From Cryomorphaceae bacterium BACL29 MAG-121220-bin8 (GTDB lineage Bacteria; Bacteroidota; Bacteroidia; Flavobacteriales; Flavobacteriaceae), in the NCBI GenBank assembly GCA_905181705.1, contig CAJIYP010000003.1, positions 310,001-374,000 on the forward strand: DNA of 64,000 bases, read 5' to 3'. A program made the translations under genes and the position numbers. A model generated the notes under the pieces. It ran no database searches. It saw only the letters and a list, made by a program, of their open reading frames with translations, and was not told the origin of the DNA. Below are positions 1 through 9,555 of the stretch, piece by piece; within the stretch, counting starts at the first letter, position 1, and each line of letters begins with the position of its first letter.

Positions 1-1
1 A

Positions 2-2073
2 GATGTTGTAGTTGGCACATCACAAAGGTTTGGAATTCCCTTAGGATATGGAGGTCCACATGCTGCTTTTTTTGCTACTAAAGAAGAATATAAAAGATCT
101 ATCCCTGGTAGAATAATAGGATTATCTAAGGATGTTGACGATAACCCTGCTTTGAGAATGGCTTTACAAACTAGGGAGCAACATATTAAAAGAGACAGGG
201 CTACATCAAATATTTGTACCTCTCAAGTACTATTAGCAGTTATGGCCAGCATGTATGGAGTTTTTCACGGCCCTGATGGTCTTAAAAGCATTGCCTTGAA
301 AATTCACGAATTGACTGTATTACTTGATAATGCACTAAATAAAATTGGAATAAAACAATTTAACAAAAACTATTTTGACACTTTACTTTTGAAAGGCCCA
401 ACAGAAAAAATTAAAATTATTGCCGAAAAAAATAAAATCAATTTCAATTATATTGATGACAAACATTTTTCCATCTCAATTAATGAGGCAACTTCACTTA
501 ATGATATTCAATTGATTGTTGATGTGATTGCAAAAGGGGTTGAAAAAGATTCTGTTATTGTAAGTCAGACTACTAGTGAAAGTAAAATTCCTAAGGATTA
601 CGTAAGAGAATCTAAATTTTTACAAACAAAAATTTTTAATATTCATCATTCTGAGACGAGTTTAATGAGATATATTAAAAATCTAGAAAGGAAAGATTTA
701 TCACTAACCCATTCGATGATTTCCCTGGGATCATGTACTATGAAATTAAATGCTGCTTCAGAAATGATTCCTATAAGTTGGTCTAAATGGAATAATATTC
801 ATCCTTTTGTTCCATTGAATCAAGCTAAAGGTTATCAAATGTTAATTGATAAGTTAGAAAAACAATTAAACGAAGTAACAGGATTTTCAGGAACATCTTT
901 ACAACCTAACTCTGGAGCTCAAGGAGAGTATGCTGGACTAATGGTAATTAGGGCATATTTAAAAAGTATCTCACAAGGACATAGAAATATTTGTTTAATT
1001 CCATCTTCTGCTCATGGAACGAATCCTGCGTCTGCAGTAATGGCAGGAATGAAGGTAGTAGTTATTGGAACCGATAAGTATGGAAATATTAATGAACAAG
1101 AATTAAAAGAAAAAGCTGAACTTCATCAAGAAAACTTAGCTGCACTGATGGTTACTTACCCCTCAACTCATGGTGTATTTGAATCATCAATTCAAGAAAT
1201 AACTAAAGTAGTTCATGATAATGGAGGGCAAGTATATATGGATGGTGCCAATATGAACGCCCAAGTAGGTTTAACTAATCCTCATATAATAGGGGCAGAT
1301 GTTTGTCACTTAAACCTACACAAAACCTTTGCAATTCCTCATGGTGGAGGCGGGCCTGGAGTTGGTCCAATATGCGTTGCCAAACACTTGGTTCCATTCT
1401 TGCCAAATAATCCAATAATTAATGTTAGTTCCAAAGAAAGTGTTAAATCAATTTCTGCTGCTCCTTGGGGATCAGCCTTGGCTTGTGTTATTTCTTATGG
1501 ATACATTTGTATGCTAGGATCAAAAGGACTAAAATCTTCAACTGAATATGCTATTTTAAATGCAAACTATATAAAATATAGAATTGAAAAACATTATGGT
1601 ATTTTATACCAAGGAGAAAACGGAAGAGCAGCACATGAATTAATAATAGATTGTCGTCCTTTCAAGGAAAACGGAATTGAAGTAATGGATATAGCCAAAC
1701 GATTAATTGATTACGGTTTTCATGCACCTACAGTTTCTTTTCCTGTTCCAGGAACTATGATGATAGAACCGACAGAAAGCGAAAATTTAGATGAAATAGA
1801 TCGTTTTTGTGATGCTATGATAGCCATAAGATTAGAAGTCGAACATTGCACAAAAGAAAATAAAAATAATTTGCTTTGTAATGCTCCCCACACTATTGAA
1901 ATGATAAGTTCAGAAAAATGGAATTACCCATACACTAGAAATGAAGCTGTTTTTCCTTTACCTTTTGTTTAGAAAATAAATTTTGGCCCTCAGTAAGAAG
2001 AGTTGATGATGCGTATGGAGATAGAAATCTAATCTGCACATGTGAACCAATTGAATCGTATATAGAAAACTAG
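2..2073 (+). CDS. gcvP: Glycine dehydrogenase (decarboxylating), P-protein; 5' truncated by window, frameshifted near 3' end
   Basis: P-protein of the glycine cleavage system, which decarboxylates glycine with PLP and passes the aminomethyl group to lipoyl-GcvH. The reading frame is open from base 2, so the gene starts outside the window; about 690 of the usual ~950 residues are present. The PLP-lysine motif HLNLHKTF followed by a glycine-rich stretch is seen, with the lysine codon at 1322-1324. The frame hits TAG at 1970-1972 just after PLPFV. The next frame then continues the conserved C-terminus ([23 protein letters not shown]) to a stop at 2071-2073. One base therefore appears to be missing near 1970, which is either a recent mutation or a sequencing error. 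Identity is certain; functional status is open. Confidence 0.93.
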
Positions 2074-2096
2074 GTTTTTTTGATTAAGTTTTCTAT
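2062..2096 (+). terminator. Stem-loop overlapping the gcvP stop, probable intrinsic terminator
   Basis: A perfect 10-bp inverted repeat, ATAGAAAACT (2062-2071) and AGTTTTCTAT (2087-2096), encloses a 15-nt T-rich loop and is followed by TTTTG. It begins in the last codons of the out-of-frame gcvP tail, so it fits termination of gcvP before the KAS III gene. The stem is AT-rich and its strength was not computed. Confidence 0.5.
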
Positions 2097-2121
2097 TTTG
2101 TGTTAATAAATTAAAGTATTT

Positions 2122-3186
2122 ATGTCAATATGTATTACTGGAACTGGATCATATATTCCAGAGATTATTAAAAAAAATAAAGACTTTTTAGAGAATACAT
2201 TTTTAAACTCGGATGGAAGTAATTTTAAAGTTTCAAACGAAGTAATAATAAAAAAATTTCAAGCTATAACTGGAATTGAAGAGCGTAGATATGCAAAAAG
2301 TAATCATAATTCCTCTGATCTAGCTTTTTTTGCAGCAAAAAATGCAATAAATGATTCAAAAATTGATCAGGAAAATCTAGATTATATAATTGTCGCTCAT
2401 AATTTTGGTGATATAAAATCCGGAACCAAACAGTTTGATCAACTTCCAAGCTTAGCCTCAAGAGTAAAATATAAATTAGGCATAAATAACCCTAGTTGTG
2501 TGTGTTATGATTTAATTTTTGGATGTCCAGGATGGATTGAAGGTGTAATCCATGCACAAGCATTTATTAAAGCTGGTATGGCTAAAAAGTGTTTAGTAAT
2601 TGGTGCAGAAACTTTGTCAAGAACTTATGATACAAGCGACAGAGATTCAATGATATTTTCCGATGGCGCAGGTGCCTCAATTATTGAGAAAAAAGATGAA
2701 GTTCATAATCAAGGAATTCTTTCTCATAAGACATGTACCTTTTCATCTGAAAATACTTTTGATTTATTTTTAGGAGAGTCATTTGACAACAAAAATAAAT
2801 CTAAAGATAAATACATAAAAATGTATGGTCATAAAATTTATGAATTTGCTATCACCAAGGTTCCACAAGCTTTGAAAGATTGTTTAGAAAATAGCGGAAA
2901 ATCAGTAAGTGATGTAAAAAAAATATTTTTACACCAAGCTAATGAGAAAATGGATGATGCTATGGTCAATAGATTTTATAAACTATACGATTTACCTAGA
3001 CCAGACAATATTATGCCAATGTCAATTGGCAAACTAGGTAATAGTTCTGTAGCTACTATTCCCACTTTATTAGATTTAGTTAAAAAAAATAAACTAGAAA
3101 ATCATTCTTTAAAAAAGGGAGATATAATTCTTTTTGGAAGTGTTGGTGCTGGAATGAATGTCAATGCAATTACTTATCAAGTTTAG
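2122..3186 (+). CDS. 3-oxoacyl-ACP synthase III family protein (KAS III-like)
   Basis: Thiolase-fold condensing enzyme of the FabH/KAS III family, 354 aa, which would join an acyl-CoA starter to malonyl-ACP. The complete catalytic triad can be placed: Cys135 in FGCPGW, His271 in HQAN and Asn307 in GNSS. The start is ATG at 2122 after an AT-rich leader. It lies alone between gcvP and the mla genes. The N-terminal 50 residues and the FGCPGW site differ from classical FabH. It could therefore be the housekeeping FabH or a second KAS III used for branched or specialised acyl chains, so no gene symbol is given. Confidence 0.85.
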   Translation: MSICITGTGSYIPEIIKKNKDFLENTFLNSDGSNFKVSNEVIIKKFQAITGIEERRYAKSNHNSSDLAFFAAKNAINDSKIDQENLDYIIVAHNFGDIKSGTKQFDQLPSLASRVKYKLGINNPSCVCYDLIFGCPGWIEGVIHAQAFIKAGMAKKCLVIGAETLSRTYDTSDRDSMIFSDGAGASIIEKKDEVHNQGILSHKTCTFSSENTFDLFLGESFDNKNKSKDKYIKMYGHKIYEFAITKVPQALKDCLENSGKSVSDVKKIFLHQANEKMDDAMVNRFYKLYDLPRPDNIMPMSIGKLGNSSVATIPTLLDLVKKNKLENHSLKKGDIILFGSVGAGMNVNAITYQV

Positions 3187-3234
3187 TATTGCTTAAAATA
3201 AATTTACTTCTTCAATACTTTAAATCAATATTCA

Positions 3235-3242
3235 TAACTTTG
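3235..3242 (+). promoter_or_regulatory. -7 promoter element TAACTTTG upstream of mlaE
   Basis: Exact match to the Bacteroidota -7 consensus TAnnTTTG, 16 nt before the mlaE start. No clean TTG was found 17-23 nt upstream, so only half of the promoter is supported. Confidence 0.45.
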
Positions 3243-3258
3243 GATAATTAATATTACT

Positions 3259-3993
3259 ATGTTTTACCTCAATGACATTGGACGATACTTTATAATGATA
3301 AGAATGTCATTTTTTAAACCCTGTAAATGGAGGGTTTTAAAAAAATTAATTTTTAAAGAAATTAATGACTTAATAATTGAGTCTATCCCAATTGTTGTAA
3401 TTCTTTCTTTTTTTATTGGGGCAGTTGTATCAATTCAAACAGCTTTAAACCTAAGTAGTCCTTTTCTTTCAAAATCATTAATTGGTTTCGCAACTAGACA
3501 ATCAGTAATACTTGAATTTGCTCCTACATTTATGTCAATAATAATGGCAGGAAAAGTTGGTTCTTATATAACTTCAAGCATAGGAACAATGAGAGTTACT
3601 GAACAAATAGATGCTCTAGAAGTTATGGGAATAAATCCACTTAATTATTTAGTTTTCCCTAAAATAATAGCGCTATTATTTTACCCTTTTGTAATTACAA
3701 TAGCAATGTTTGTCGCAATCTTTGGCGGTTTTTTAGCAATGACATTTGCTGGAGTCCCAAGTGAAGAATTTATCACAGGAATTCAAACGGAATTTGAACC
3801 ATTTCATATTTTTTACTCATACGTAAAAACAATTTTGTTTGCTTTAATTTTAGCTACGGTACCAGCATATCATGGGTTCTATATGAAAGGTGGAGCACTT
3901 GAAGTAGGTAAAGCTAGTACTTCCTCTTTTGTTTGGACTTCAATTATAATTATAGTAGTCAATTTTATTATAACTCAATTATTATTAAGCTAA
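3259..3993 (+). CDS. mlaE: MlaE-type ABC transporter permease (phospholipid trafficking)
   Basis: Permease of the Mla/YrbE family, 244 aa and strongly hydrophobic. In this family the permease dimer sits in the inner membrane with two MlaF ATPases and moves phospholipids between inner and outer membranes, keeping outer-leaflet asymmetry. Family-typical stretches are visible: MAGKVGSYITSSIGTMRVTEQ and ALEVMGINPLNYLVFPK. The start is ATG at 3259. The stop TAA overlaps the start of the ATPase gene (TAATG), a translational coupling arrangement. No MlaD-type MCE protein follows in this window. Confidence 0.9.
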   Translation: MFYLNDIGRYFIMIRMSFFKPCKWRVLKKLIFKEINDLIIESIPIVVILSFFIGAVVSIQTALNLSSPFLSKSLIGFATRQSVILEFAPTFMSIIMAGKVGSYITSSIGTMRVTEQIDALEVMGINPLNYLVFPKIIALLFYPFVITIAMFVAIFGGFLAMTFAGVPSEEFITGIQTEFEPFHIFYSYVKTILFALILATVPAYHGFYMKGGALEVGKASTSSFVWTSIIIIVVNFIITQLLLS

Positions 3994-4745
3994 TGATAGA
4001 GATAAAAGAAATTAGTAAATCGTTTGATGGAAATAAAATTTTAAATAATATTTCTACCAGTTTTGTTAAAGGAAAAACAAATTTAATTATTGGGCAAAGC
4101 GGATCTGGTAAAACTGTATTATTGAAATGTTTACTAGGTCTCCATTCTTCGGACAATGGTGAAATCCTTTATGATGGAGTTTCTAACAAAAACATGTCAG
4201 AATCCAATAAAACATTACTTAGAAGAGAAATGGGTATGGTTTTCCAGGGAAGTGCTCTATTTGACTCCATGACTGTTTTAGAAAATGTGATGTTTCCATT
4301 ACAAATGCTAACCCAAAAGAAAAATGATGAGATTATTCAAAGAGCTGAAAATGCAATATATAGAGTTGAATTGAAAGAAGCGAAACAAAAACTTCCATCT
4401 GAACTCTCAGGAGGCATGCAGAAAAGAGTAGCCATAGCTAGGGCTATTGTTATGAATCCTAAATATTTATTTTGTGATGAACCAAATTCAGGTCTTGACC
4501 CAAGAACTGCTATTGTGATTGATAATTTAATCCAAGAAATTACCAAAGAATATGACATAACTACTATAATCAACTCACATGATATGAACTCCGTTTTAGA
4601 AATTGGTGAAAAAATAATATTTCTTGAAAATGGGATGAAAAAATGGGAGGGTACAAATAAAGAAATATTTTCTACTAAAAATAAATCTATTACAGATTTT
4701 GTTTATTCTTCAGAGCTTTTAAAAAAGGTAAAAAAATATTTATAA
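3993..4745 (+). CDS. mlaF: MlaF-type ABC transporter ATP-binding protein
   Basis: ATPase partner of the preceding permease, 250 aa when started at the ATG that overlaps the mlaE stop (TAATG at 3991-3995). An upstream in-frame extension exists but lies inside mlaE and is not needed. Walker A GQSGSGKT is at residues 34-41, the Q-loop at Gln85, the LSGGMQKR signature at about 138-145, Walker B LFCDEP with Asp162/Glu163, and the H-loop at His196. All motifs are intact. The last 6 bases overlap the 3' end of the convergent DUF389 gene. Confidence 0.92.
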   Translation: MIEIKEISKSFDGNKILNNISTSFVKGKTNLIIGQSGSGKTVLLKCLLGLHSSDNGEILYDGVSNKNMSESNKTLLRREMGMVFQGSALFDSMTVLENVMFPLQMLTQKKNDEIIQRAENAIYRVELKEAKQKLPSELSGGMQKRVAIARAIVMNPKYLFCDEPNSGLDPRTAIVIDNLIQEITKEYDITTIINSHDMNSVLEIGEKIIFLENGMKKWEGTNKEIFSTKNKSITDFVYSSELLKKVKKYL

Positions 4746-6218
4746 TTCTATTTTACGAATTAAAACAAAAGTACTATCAGTTAGTTTAAATTTTAGCAAA
4801 TTTCTAATTTTTTCTTCTTGAATTTCGATATAATCTGTAGAAACATTTTTTGACCATTTTGCTGTAAAAACTGAAATTGTATCTTTATCAGAATCTACGT
4901 GCTTAACAGTTTTATAAAAATCAATAATACTATCAAAACTAATTTTAATTTCTTTGATGATAGAGTTATAAAAGATTTCTATTTCATCTTGTTTTTCTAA
5001 CTTTTTAAGTCTTTGTTCTAAAATTTTGATTTGACGATTTTTATCAACTAAATCTAAAGAATCTCTAAATCGGAGTTCTGATAAAAAACGTTTTTGTTCT
5101 TTAAAATCATTTTCTAAGCTCTGTTGATTGATAAAAATACTTGTCAATGATAATGAAGAGTATTTCTTTATTTTAGCATTAAGAATATCTATTACTTCAT
5201 TTGAGACTGATTCAAAGCCAAAGTTATTTAAAACGATTTGAGATTCTTTATCCTCCCACGGCCAAGAATATTTTTCTTTATTTTCATTGGAGTTATAAGT
5301 AATAACAGCAGTTCTTTGAAGAAAATCTTTATTTTTTAACCCTTCTAGTTCATATTTTAAAAATTCCTTTGCAGATGTGTTGAAATTACTTTCATTTAAT
5401 ACTCCAAAAAAAGTGTAAGAAGCAGGAATAATCATTAAAATTGCAAATAATGTAATTAATCTTGAAGTAGCTTTTCTTCTTTTAGAATTAGCATAATTTA
5501 TCATTGGAAATCCAAGGAGTTTAATGACTAAATAAGTTGCTAAGACGATGAAAAGAGTATTTATCATAAATAAATACATAGCCCCAACAGAAAATGCAAT
5601 ATTACCAGTTGCTAAACCAAATCCAACGGTACATAAAGGCGGCATTAAAGCTGTTGCTATTGCTACCCCATAAATAACTGAAGAAATTGTTCCTTTTTTG
5701 GTTCTAGCTATTATTAAAGCTAACCCTCCAAAAAAAGCAATTAGGACATCTCTTATATCTGGCTTTGTTCTCGATAATAGCTCAGATGATTCTTCTCTAA
5801 GTGGGAAAAAAGTAAAAAACAAATAAGCGGTAACAACACTTAAAACTACCATTACAATAAAATTTATAATGGATTTTTTTAATGTTTCTAGGTCATTTAT
5901 TGCAATAGATAAGCCAAAACCTAAAATAGGTCCCATAAGTGGAGAAATTAGCATTGCTCCAATAACGACAGGGATAGAATTAGCATTAAGGCCAATAGAT
6001 GCAACAAAAATAGAGCAAATTAAAATCCAGGCTGTTGCCCCTTTAATTGAAATATCCTCTTTTATAGAGTTTAAAGTTGACTCTTTGTCTGTATTTTGTC
6101 TGAAATCTAATATATCTTTTAAAAATGAAAAAACAAATCTTAATAAGCCTTTTTCATTTTTAGAAACAGGGTTTTTATTAATTATATTTTCATCTGAAAA
6201 ATTAAATTTAGATTCCAT
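4740..6218 (-). CDS. DUF389 family membrane protein
   Basis: 492 aa. Roughly residues 50-260 hold several membrane segments with DUF389-type sequence (GAMLISPLMGPILG, IARTKKGTISSVIYGVAIATALMPPL). A soluble C-terminal half of about 220 residues follows, with a charged, coiled-coil-like stretch (LEQRLKKLEKQDE). The biochemical role of DUF389 is not established. It is the last gene of the minus-strand run beginning at pdhA, with only a 2-nt gap to the nucleotidyltransferase gene, so read-through transcription is likely. Confidence 0.8.
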   Translation of the reverse strand: MESKFNFSDENIINKNPVSKNEKGLLRFVFSFLKDILDFRQNTDKESTLNSIKEDISIKGATAWILICSIFVASIGLNANSIPVVIGAMLISPLMGPILGFGLSIAINDLETLKKSIINFIVMVVLSVVTAYLFFTFFPLREESSELLSRTKPDIRDVLIAFFGGLALIIARTKKGTISSVIYGVAIATALMPPLCTVGFGLATGNIAFSVGAMYLFMINTLFIVLATYLVIKLLGFPMINYANSKRRKATSRLITLFAILMIIPASYTFFGVLNESNFNTSAKEFLKYELEGLKNKDFLQRTAVITYNSNENKEKYSWPWEDKESQIVLNNFGFESVSNEVIDILNAKIKKYSSLSLTSIFINQQSLENDFKEQKRFLSELRFRDSLDLVDKNRQIKILEQRLKKLEKQDEIEIFYNSIIKEIKISFDSIIDFYKTVKHVDSDKDTISVFTAKWSKNVSTDYIEIQEEKIRNLLKFKLTDSTFVLIRKIEL

Positions 6219-6220
6219 TA

Positions 6221-6625
6221 TTATTTTTGTTTTAATCCAGTAAGGTCTGAGGAACTTCTAATTTTAGCACCAAGTCCATCTATCATCTCAATATTATATT
6301 TCTTACAAATAGAAGATTCTGGAACTTCTGAAGTAGATCTATCTCCTCCATTTGCGAAAATATCAGGTTTTACAGATTCAAGAGAAGCACAAACTGTTTT
6401 ATCCATATCTACAGATAAAAAAACTTCATCTACCATTTTTAAGCATTTCACTATTTCTACTCTATCTGACTCGTCCATGAATGGTTTTCCTTTTTTCAAT
6501 ATGCATTGGTGGTTATTATTAACAATAACTACAAGTTTATCACCAAGTTTTTTAGCTAATTTTAAATATTCTAAGTGGCCTATATGAATCGGATCAAAAT
6601 AACCACTAACTGCAACTCTTTTCAT
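6221..6625 (-). CDS. Adenylyl-/cytidylyltransferase family protein (HIGH nucleotidyltransferase)
   Basis: 134-aa single-domain nucleotidyltransferase. The signature YFDPIHIGHLEY contains HIGH at residues 14-17, and a second conserved stretch FANGGDRST lies near residue 95. This fold transfers AMP or CMP to a phosphorylated sugar or alcohol, as in RfaE2/HldE C-terminal domains and TagD. The substrate cannot be read from sequence; a heptose- or glycerol-phosphate role is possible. It overlaps the SprT-like gene by 20 nt and lies in the pdhA-led operon. Confidence 0.8.
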   Translation of the reverse strand: MKRVAVSGYFDPIHIGHLEYLKLAKKLGDKLVVIVNNNHQCILKKGKPFMDESDRVEIVKCLKMVDEVFLSVDMDKTVCASLESVKPDIFANGGDRSTSEVPESSICKKYNIEMIDGLGAKIRSSSDLTGLKQK

Positions 6626-7226
6626 AATTTATTTTTTTTACTCTAGAAACTGGTGAAAATAAATACTTTTTTCTTGTTTCTATTTCTTCACAAATATATC
6701 TTTTTCTTAATTTACCTATTTTCTTGAAAATTCTATTTTCGTTATGTTGGAATAATTCATCATTTAAAATGTCAAATAAAAAAATATTACTGTCCTTTAT
6801 AACATCATATCTACTTAATGAAATAACTAAATCAACATTTGAATCTGTAGTCGCAGAGGGATTCTTTAAATATTTAGCTAATTTTGAAAGAATATTGTCT
6901 GGGAAAATTAAATTATTTAAAAATGGCAACATCATCAATTTAAATGTATGTTTCCATTCATTTCCATGAGGACGAATCATTATTTTTGAATTTTGACTCA
7001 CTTTGAAATGAGCTAATTCATGAATTAACGTAATTAAAAATCTATAGGGATTACTTATATGATTTATAGTGATTTGATTGGACCCATCTTTAAGTCTTCT
7101 AAAATCTCCGTGTTTGGTTTTTCTTACATTAACAACTTTAATAATTAAATTATCCTCATTAATTAAATTTCCCACAAGATTAATAGATGTTTTTGGAATA
7201 TAATCTAATACTTCATTTTTTTTCAT
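6606..7226 (-). CDS. SprT-like zinc metalloprotease domain protein
   Basis: 206 aa with the zinc-protease motif HELAH at residues 69-73 and a downstream HGNEWKHTF stretch expected to supply further ligands, as in SprT/SPRTN-like proteins. No C-terminal zinc ribbon is seen: only one cysteine lies in the last third. No signal peptide, so cytoplasmic. It starts at ATG 7226, overlapping the SDR stop by 4 nt (ATGA). The function of bacterial SprT-like proteins is not well defined; DNA-protein crosslink repair is only an analogy with eukaryotic SPRTN. Confidence 0.75.
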   Translation of the reverse strand: MKKNEVLDYIPKTSINLVGNLINEDNLIIKVVNVRKTKHGDFRRLKDGSNQITINHISNPYRFLITLIHELAHFKVSQNSKIMIRPHGNEWKHTFKLMMLPFLNNLIFPDNILSKLAKYLKNPSATTDSNVDLVISLSRYDVIKDSNIFLFDILNDELFQHNENRIFKKIGKLRKRYICEEIETRKKYLFSPVSRVKKINYEKSCS

Positions 7227-7903
7227 GGATTTGTAGTGGAAACAGGAATAGTTTTTCCATTAAAAAATGTATTTCCTTCTAATGAAAATTTATAAATAAA
7301 ATTTGCCATTTCAAAGGCACTAGTATTTGCTTTATATCCCGGAAATGCTTCTTCTAACATTTCTGTTTGGACTGCACCCAAAGCTAAAGTATTAAAACAA
7401 ATTTCTGATTCTTTAAACTCCTCGGCCAACATTTCAGTTAATATATTTAAAGCTCCTTTACTGCTTGAATATGCGGACAAACCAGGAAATTTACTTGAAC
7501 CTCCAATACCTCCAATACTACTTATATTAATTATATGACTTTTTTTAATAAAGTATGGAAGTAATTGTCTGATAAGTTCAGCCAATCCAAAAACATTTAC
7601 ATTATAAACTGATTGAAAATCTTTAAAAGATGTTTGACTAAATGGTTTATTAATTAAAGCTCCTGCATTATTTATCAATATATCCACCTTTTTGATATTC
7701 TTGGAAAGGGCACTTAAAGTTTCGGTAATAGATTTTTGGGATGAGATATCAACATAATATGACTTAACATTTTTTAGATTTAAATCGGATATTGATTTAT
7801 TGTTTCTAGACAATGCAATTACATTAAAATTATTAGTATTGAAAATCTTAATTAACTCAAAACCTATTCCTCTACTACAGCCAGTAATTATAACATTTTT
7901 CAT
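7223..7903 (-). CDS. Short-chain dehydrogenase/reductase (SDR)
   Basis: Classical SDR, 226 aa. The NAD(P)-binding TGCSRGIG motif is at residues 7-14, NNAG at 78-81, the catalytic Ser near 128-129, and YSSSK gives Tyr145 and Lys149. It is a complete oxidoreductase core with a short C-terminus. The substrate is unknown. It lies 17 nt after the pyruvate dehydrogenase E2 gene and overlaps the next gene by 4 nt, so it is probably cotranscribed with the pdh genes. Confidence 0.85.
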   Translation of the reverse strand: MKNVIITGCSRGIGFELIKIFNTNNFNVIALSRNNKSISDLNLKNVKSYYVDISSQKSITETLSALSKNIKKVDILINNAGALINKPFSQTSFKDFQSVYNVNVFGLAELIRQLLPYFIKKSHIINISSIGGIGGSSKFPGLSAYSSSKGALNILTEMLAEEFKESEICFNTLALGAVQTEMLEEAFPGYKANTSAFEMANFIYKFSLEGNTFFNGKTIPVSTTNP

Positions 7904-7920
7904 TAAAATAAAATTTAAAT

Positions 7921-9555
7921 TTAAACTAGCATGGTAACTGGATTTTCAATGAAGCCTTTTAGGGTTTCTAAAAATAATGATCCCGTAACCCCATCAACAG
8001 TCCTATGGTCACAAGCAAGAGTTAATTTTATAGTATTTCCAATTTGGATTTTTTCCTCCTTGACAACCGGTTTTTGAACAATACTCCCTACAGAAAGTAT
8101 AGCTGAATTTGGTTGATTTATTATCGAAGTAAATTCCTTTATTCCAAACATTCCCAAATTAGATACAGTAAAAGTACTACCTTCCATATCATTTGGACTC
8201 AATTTCTTGTTTTTTGATTTCGACGCTAAATCTTTTACTTCTAATCCTATTTGTGTTAGAGACTTCTCATTAGCAAAACGAATAACAGGAACAACTAATC
8301 CATCGGTTACACCAACTGCAACACCAACATGAACATGATGATTTAATCTCATCTTATCTTCAAACCACTGTGAATTAACCCTAGGATGTAGTTTTAAAGC
8401 CATTGCACAAGCTTTAACGACTATATCATTAAATGATATTTTAGTATTCGGCAAAGTATTGTATTGTTTTCTAAATGCGATTGCATTATCCATATCAAAT
8501 TCAACATTCAAATAATAATGAGGTGCAGAGAATTTAGATTCCTTCAATCTTCTGGCTATAGCCTTTCTCATTTGAGAGTTTTCAATTTCCTCGAAGCTTT
8601 CTGTTCCTTTTACAATTTTTTCATCTTTTGGAGAAGGTAAACCAACAGCTATTGAATCATTTTGTGAACTTTTTCCAGCTTCATCATTTGTTGGAATATG
8701 ATTTTCAATATCTGATTTGGTAATTCTTCCATTATCTCCAGAACCAATTACAGATGATAAATCTATGTTTTTTTCTTTAGCTATTTTCTTTGCCAATGGA
8801 GATGCTAATATTCTGTCACTTGAGGATAACAACTGGTTATCATTTTCGGATTCAACAATTTGGTTAATTTCATCTGGAAAATCTAAATTTTCAGTTATGG
8901 TGGGGTCTTCAATTACTACTTTTCCAAAATCATCAATTGCAGATTTAAAATCAGCATTTTCATCACCAATTACTGCTAATAAACTATCAACTAAAGCAGT
9001 TTCACCATTTTTAATTCCTATATACAAAAGTGTTCCTTCATAAAAAGATTCAAATTCCATTGTAGCTTTATCAGTCTCTATTTCTGCTAAAATATCACCT
9101 TCCTTAACTTCATCTCCAATATTCATTAACCAACTCGAAACAGTCCCTTCCTCCATGGTGTCACTTAACCTTGGCATTTTAATTAATTGGAAATTATTTG
9201 ATTTAGAACCAGGTTCTGTCAAATCTTCAGATTTTTCTGTCTCATTAATTTGATCAACTAAATCCAATTGACCACTCATTTTAAGTTCACTATTTATTAA
9301 AGCACTTATATCTTCGTCTTTTTCACCAACCACAGCTAGTAAAGTATCTACTGCTGCAGTTTCGCCTTCATTTATCCCAATGTGCAAAAGAAATCCTTCA
9401 TGAAATGATTCAAATTCCATTGTGGCTTTATCGGTTTCTATTTCTGCTAAAATGTCCCCCTCTTTAACTTCATCTCCAATATTTACAAGCCATTTAGCAA
9501 CTACACCTTCTTCCATGGTATCACTTAATCTCGGCATATTAATTATCTGGGCCAT
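7921..9555 (-). CDS. pdhC: Pyruvate dehydrogenase E2, dihydrolipoamide acetyltransferase (two lipoyl domains)
   Basis: Core acetyltransferase of the pyruvate dehydrogenase complex, 544 aa. Two N-terminal lipoyl domains have lipoylated lysines at 43 and 163 (ETDKATMEF in both). A peripheral subunit-binding domain is near 248-285 (ASPLAKKIAKE, GSGDNGRIT). The catalytic domain follows from about residue 325, with the active site DHRTVDG at 516-522 (His517, Asp521). Acidic linkers separate the domains. Its start codon overlaps the pdhA stop (TAATG), so the two are translationally coupled. No E1 beta or E3 gene is adjacent. Confidence 0.93.
   Translation of the reverse strand: MAQIINMPRLSDTMEEGVVAKWLVNIGDEVKEGDILAEIETDKATMEFESFHEGFLLHIGINEGETAAVDTLLAVVGEKDEDISALINSELKMSGQLDLVDQINETEKSEDLTEPGSKSNNFQLIKMPRLSDTMEEGTVSSWLMNIGDEVKEGDILAEIETDKATMEFESFYEGTLLYIGIKNGETALVDSLLAVIGDENADFKSAIDDFGKVVIEDPTITENLDFPDEINQIVESENDNQLLSSSDRILASPLAKKIAKEKNIDLSSVIGSGDNGRITKSDIENHIPTNDEAGKSSQNDSIAVGLPSPKDEKIVKGTESFEEIENSQMRKAIARRLKESKFSAPHYYLNVEFDMDNAIAFRKQYNTLPNTKISFNDIVVKACAMALKLHPRVNSQWFEDKMRLNHHVHVGVAVGVTDGLVVPVIRFANEKSLTQIGLEVKDLASKSKNKKLSPNDMEGSTFTVSNLGMFGIKEFTSIINQPNSAILSVGSIVQKPVVKEEKIQIGNTIKLTLACDHRTVDGVTGSLFLETLKGFIENPVTMLV
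9052..9540 (-). repeat. Direct duplication of the lipoyl-domain coding segment within pdhC
   Basis: Two segments of about 130 nt (9052-9180 and 9412-9540), offset by 360 nt, encode near-identical lipoyl cores starting MPRLSDTMEEG and running through ETDKATMEFES. Nucleotide identity by eye is around 80%, so the copies are an old or partly homogenised internal duplication. Lysines 43 and 163 are in equivalent positions. Confidence 0.75.

Noticed and set aside
5869-6243. Plus-strand frame opposite the DUF389 gene
   Set aside because: The minus strand encodes a continuous conserved membrane domain here. The plus frame is hydrophobic only by reverse-complement composition.
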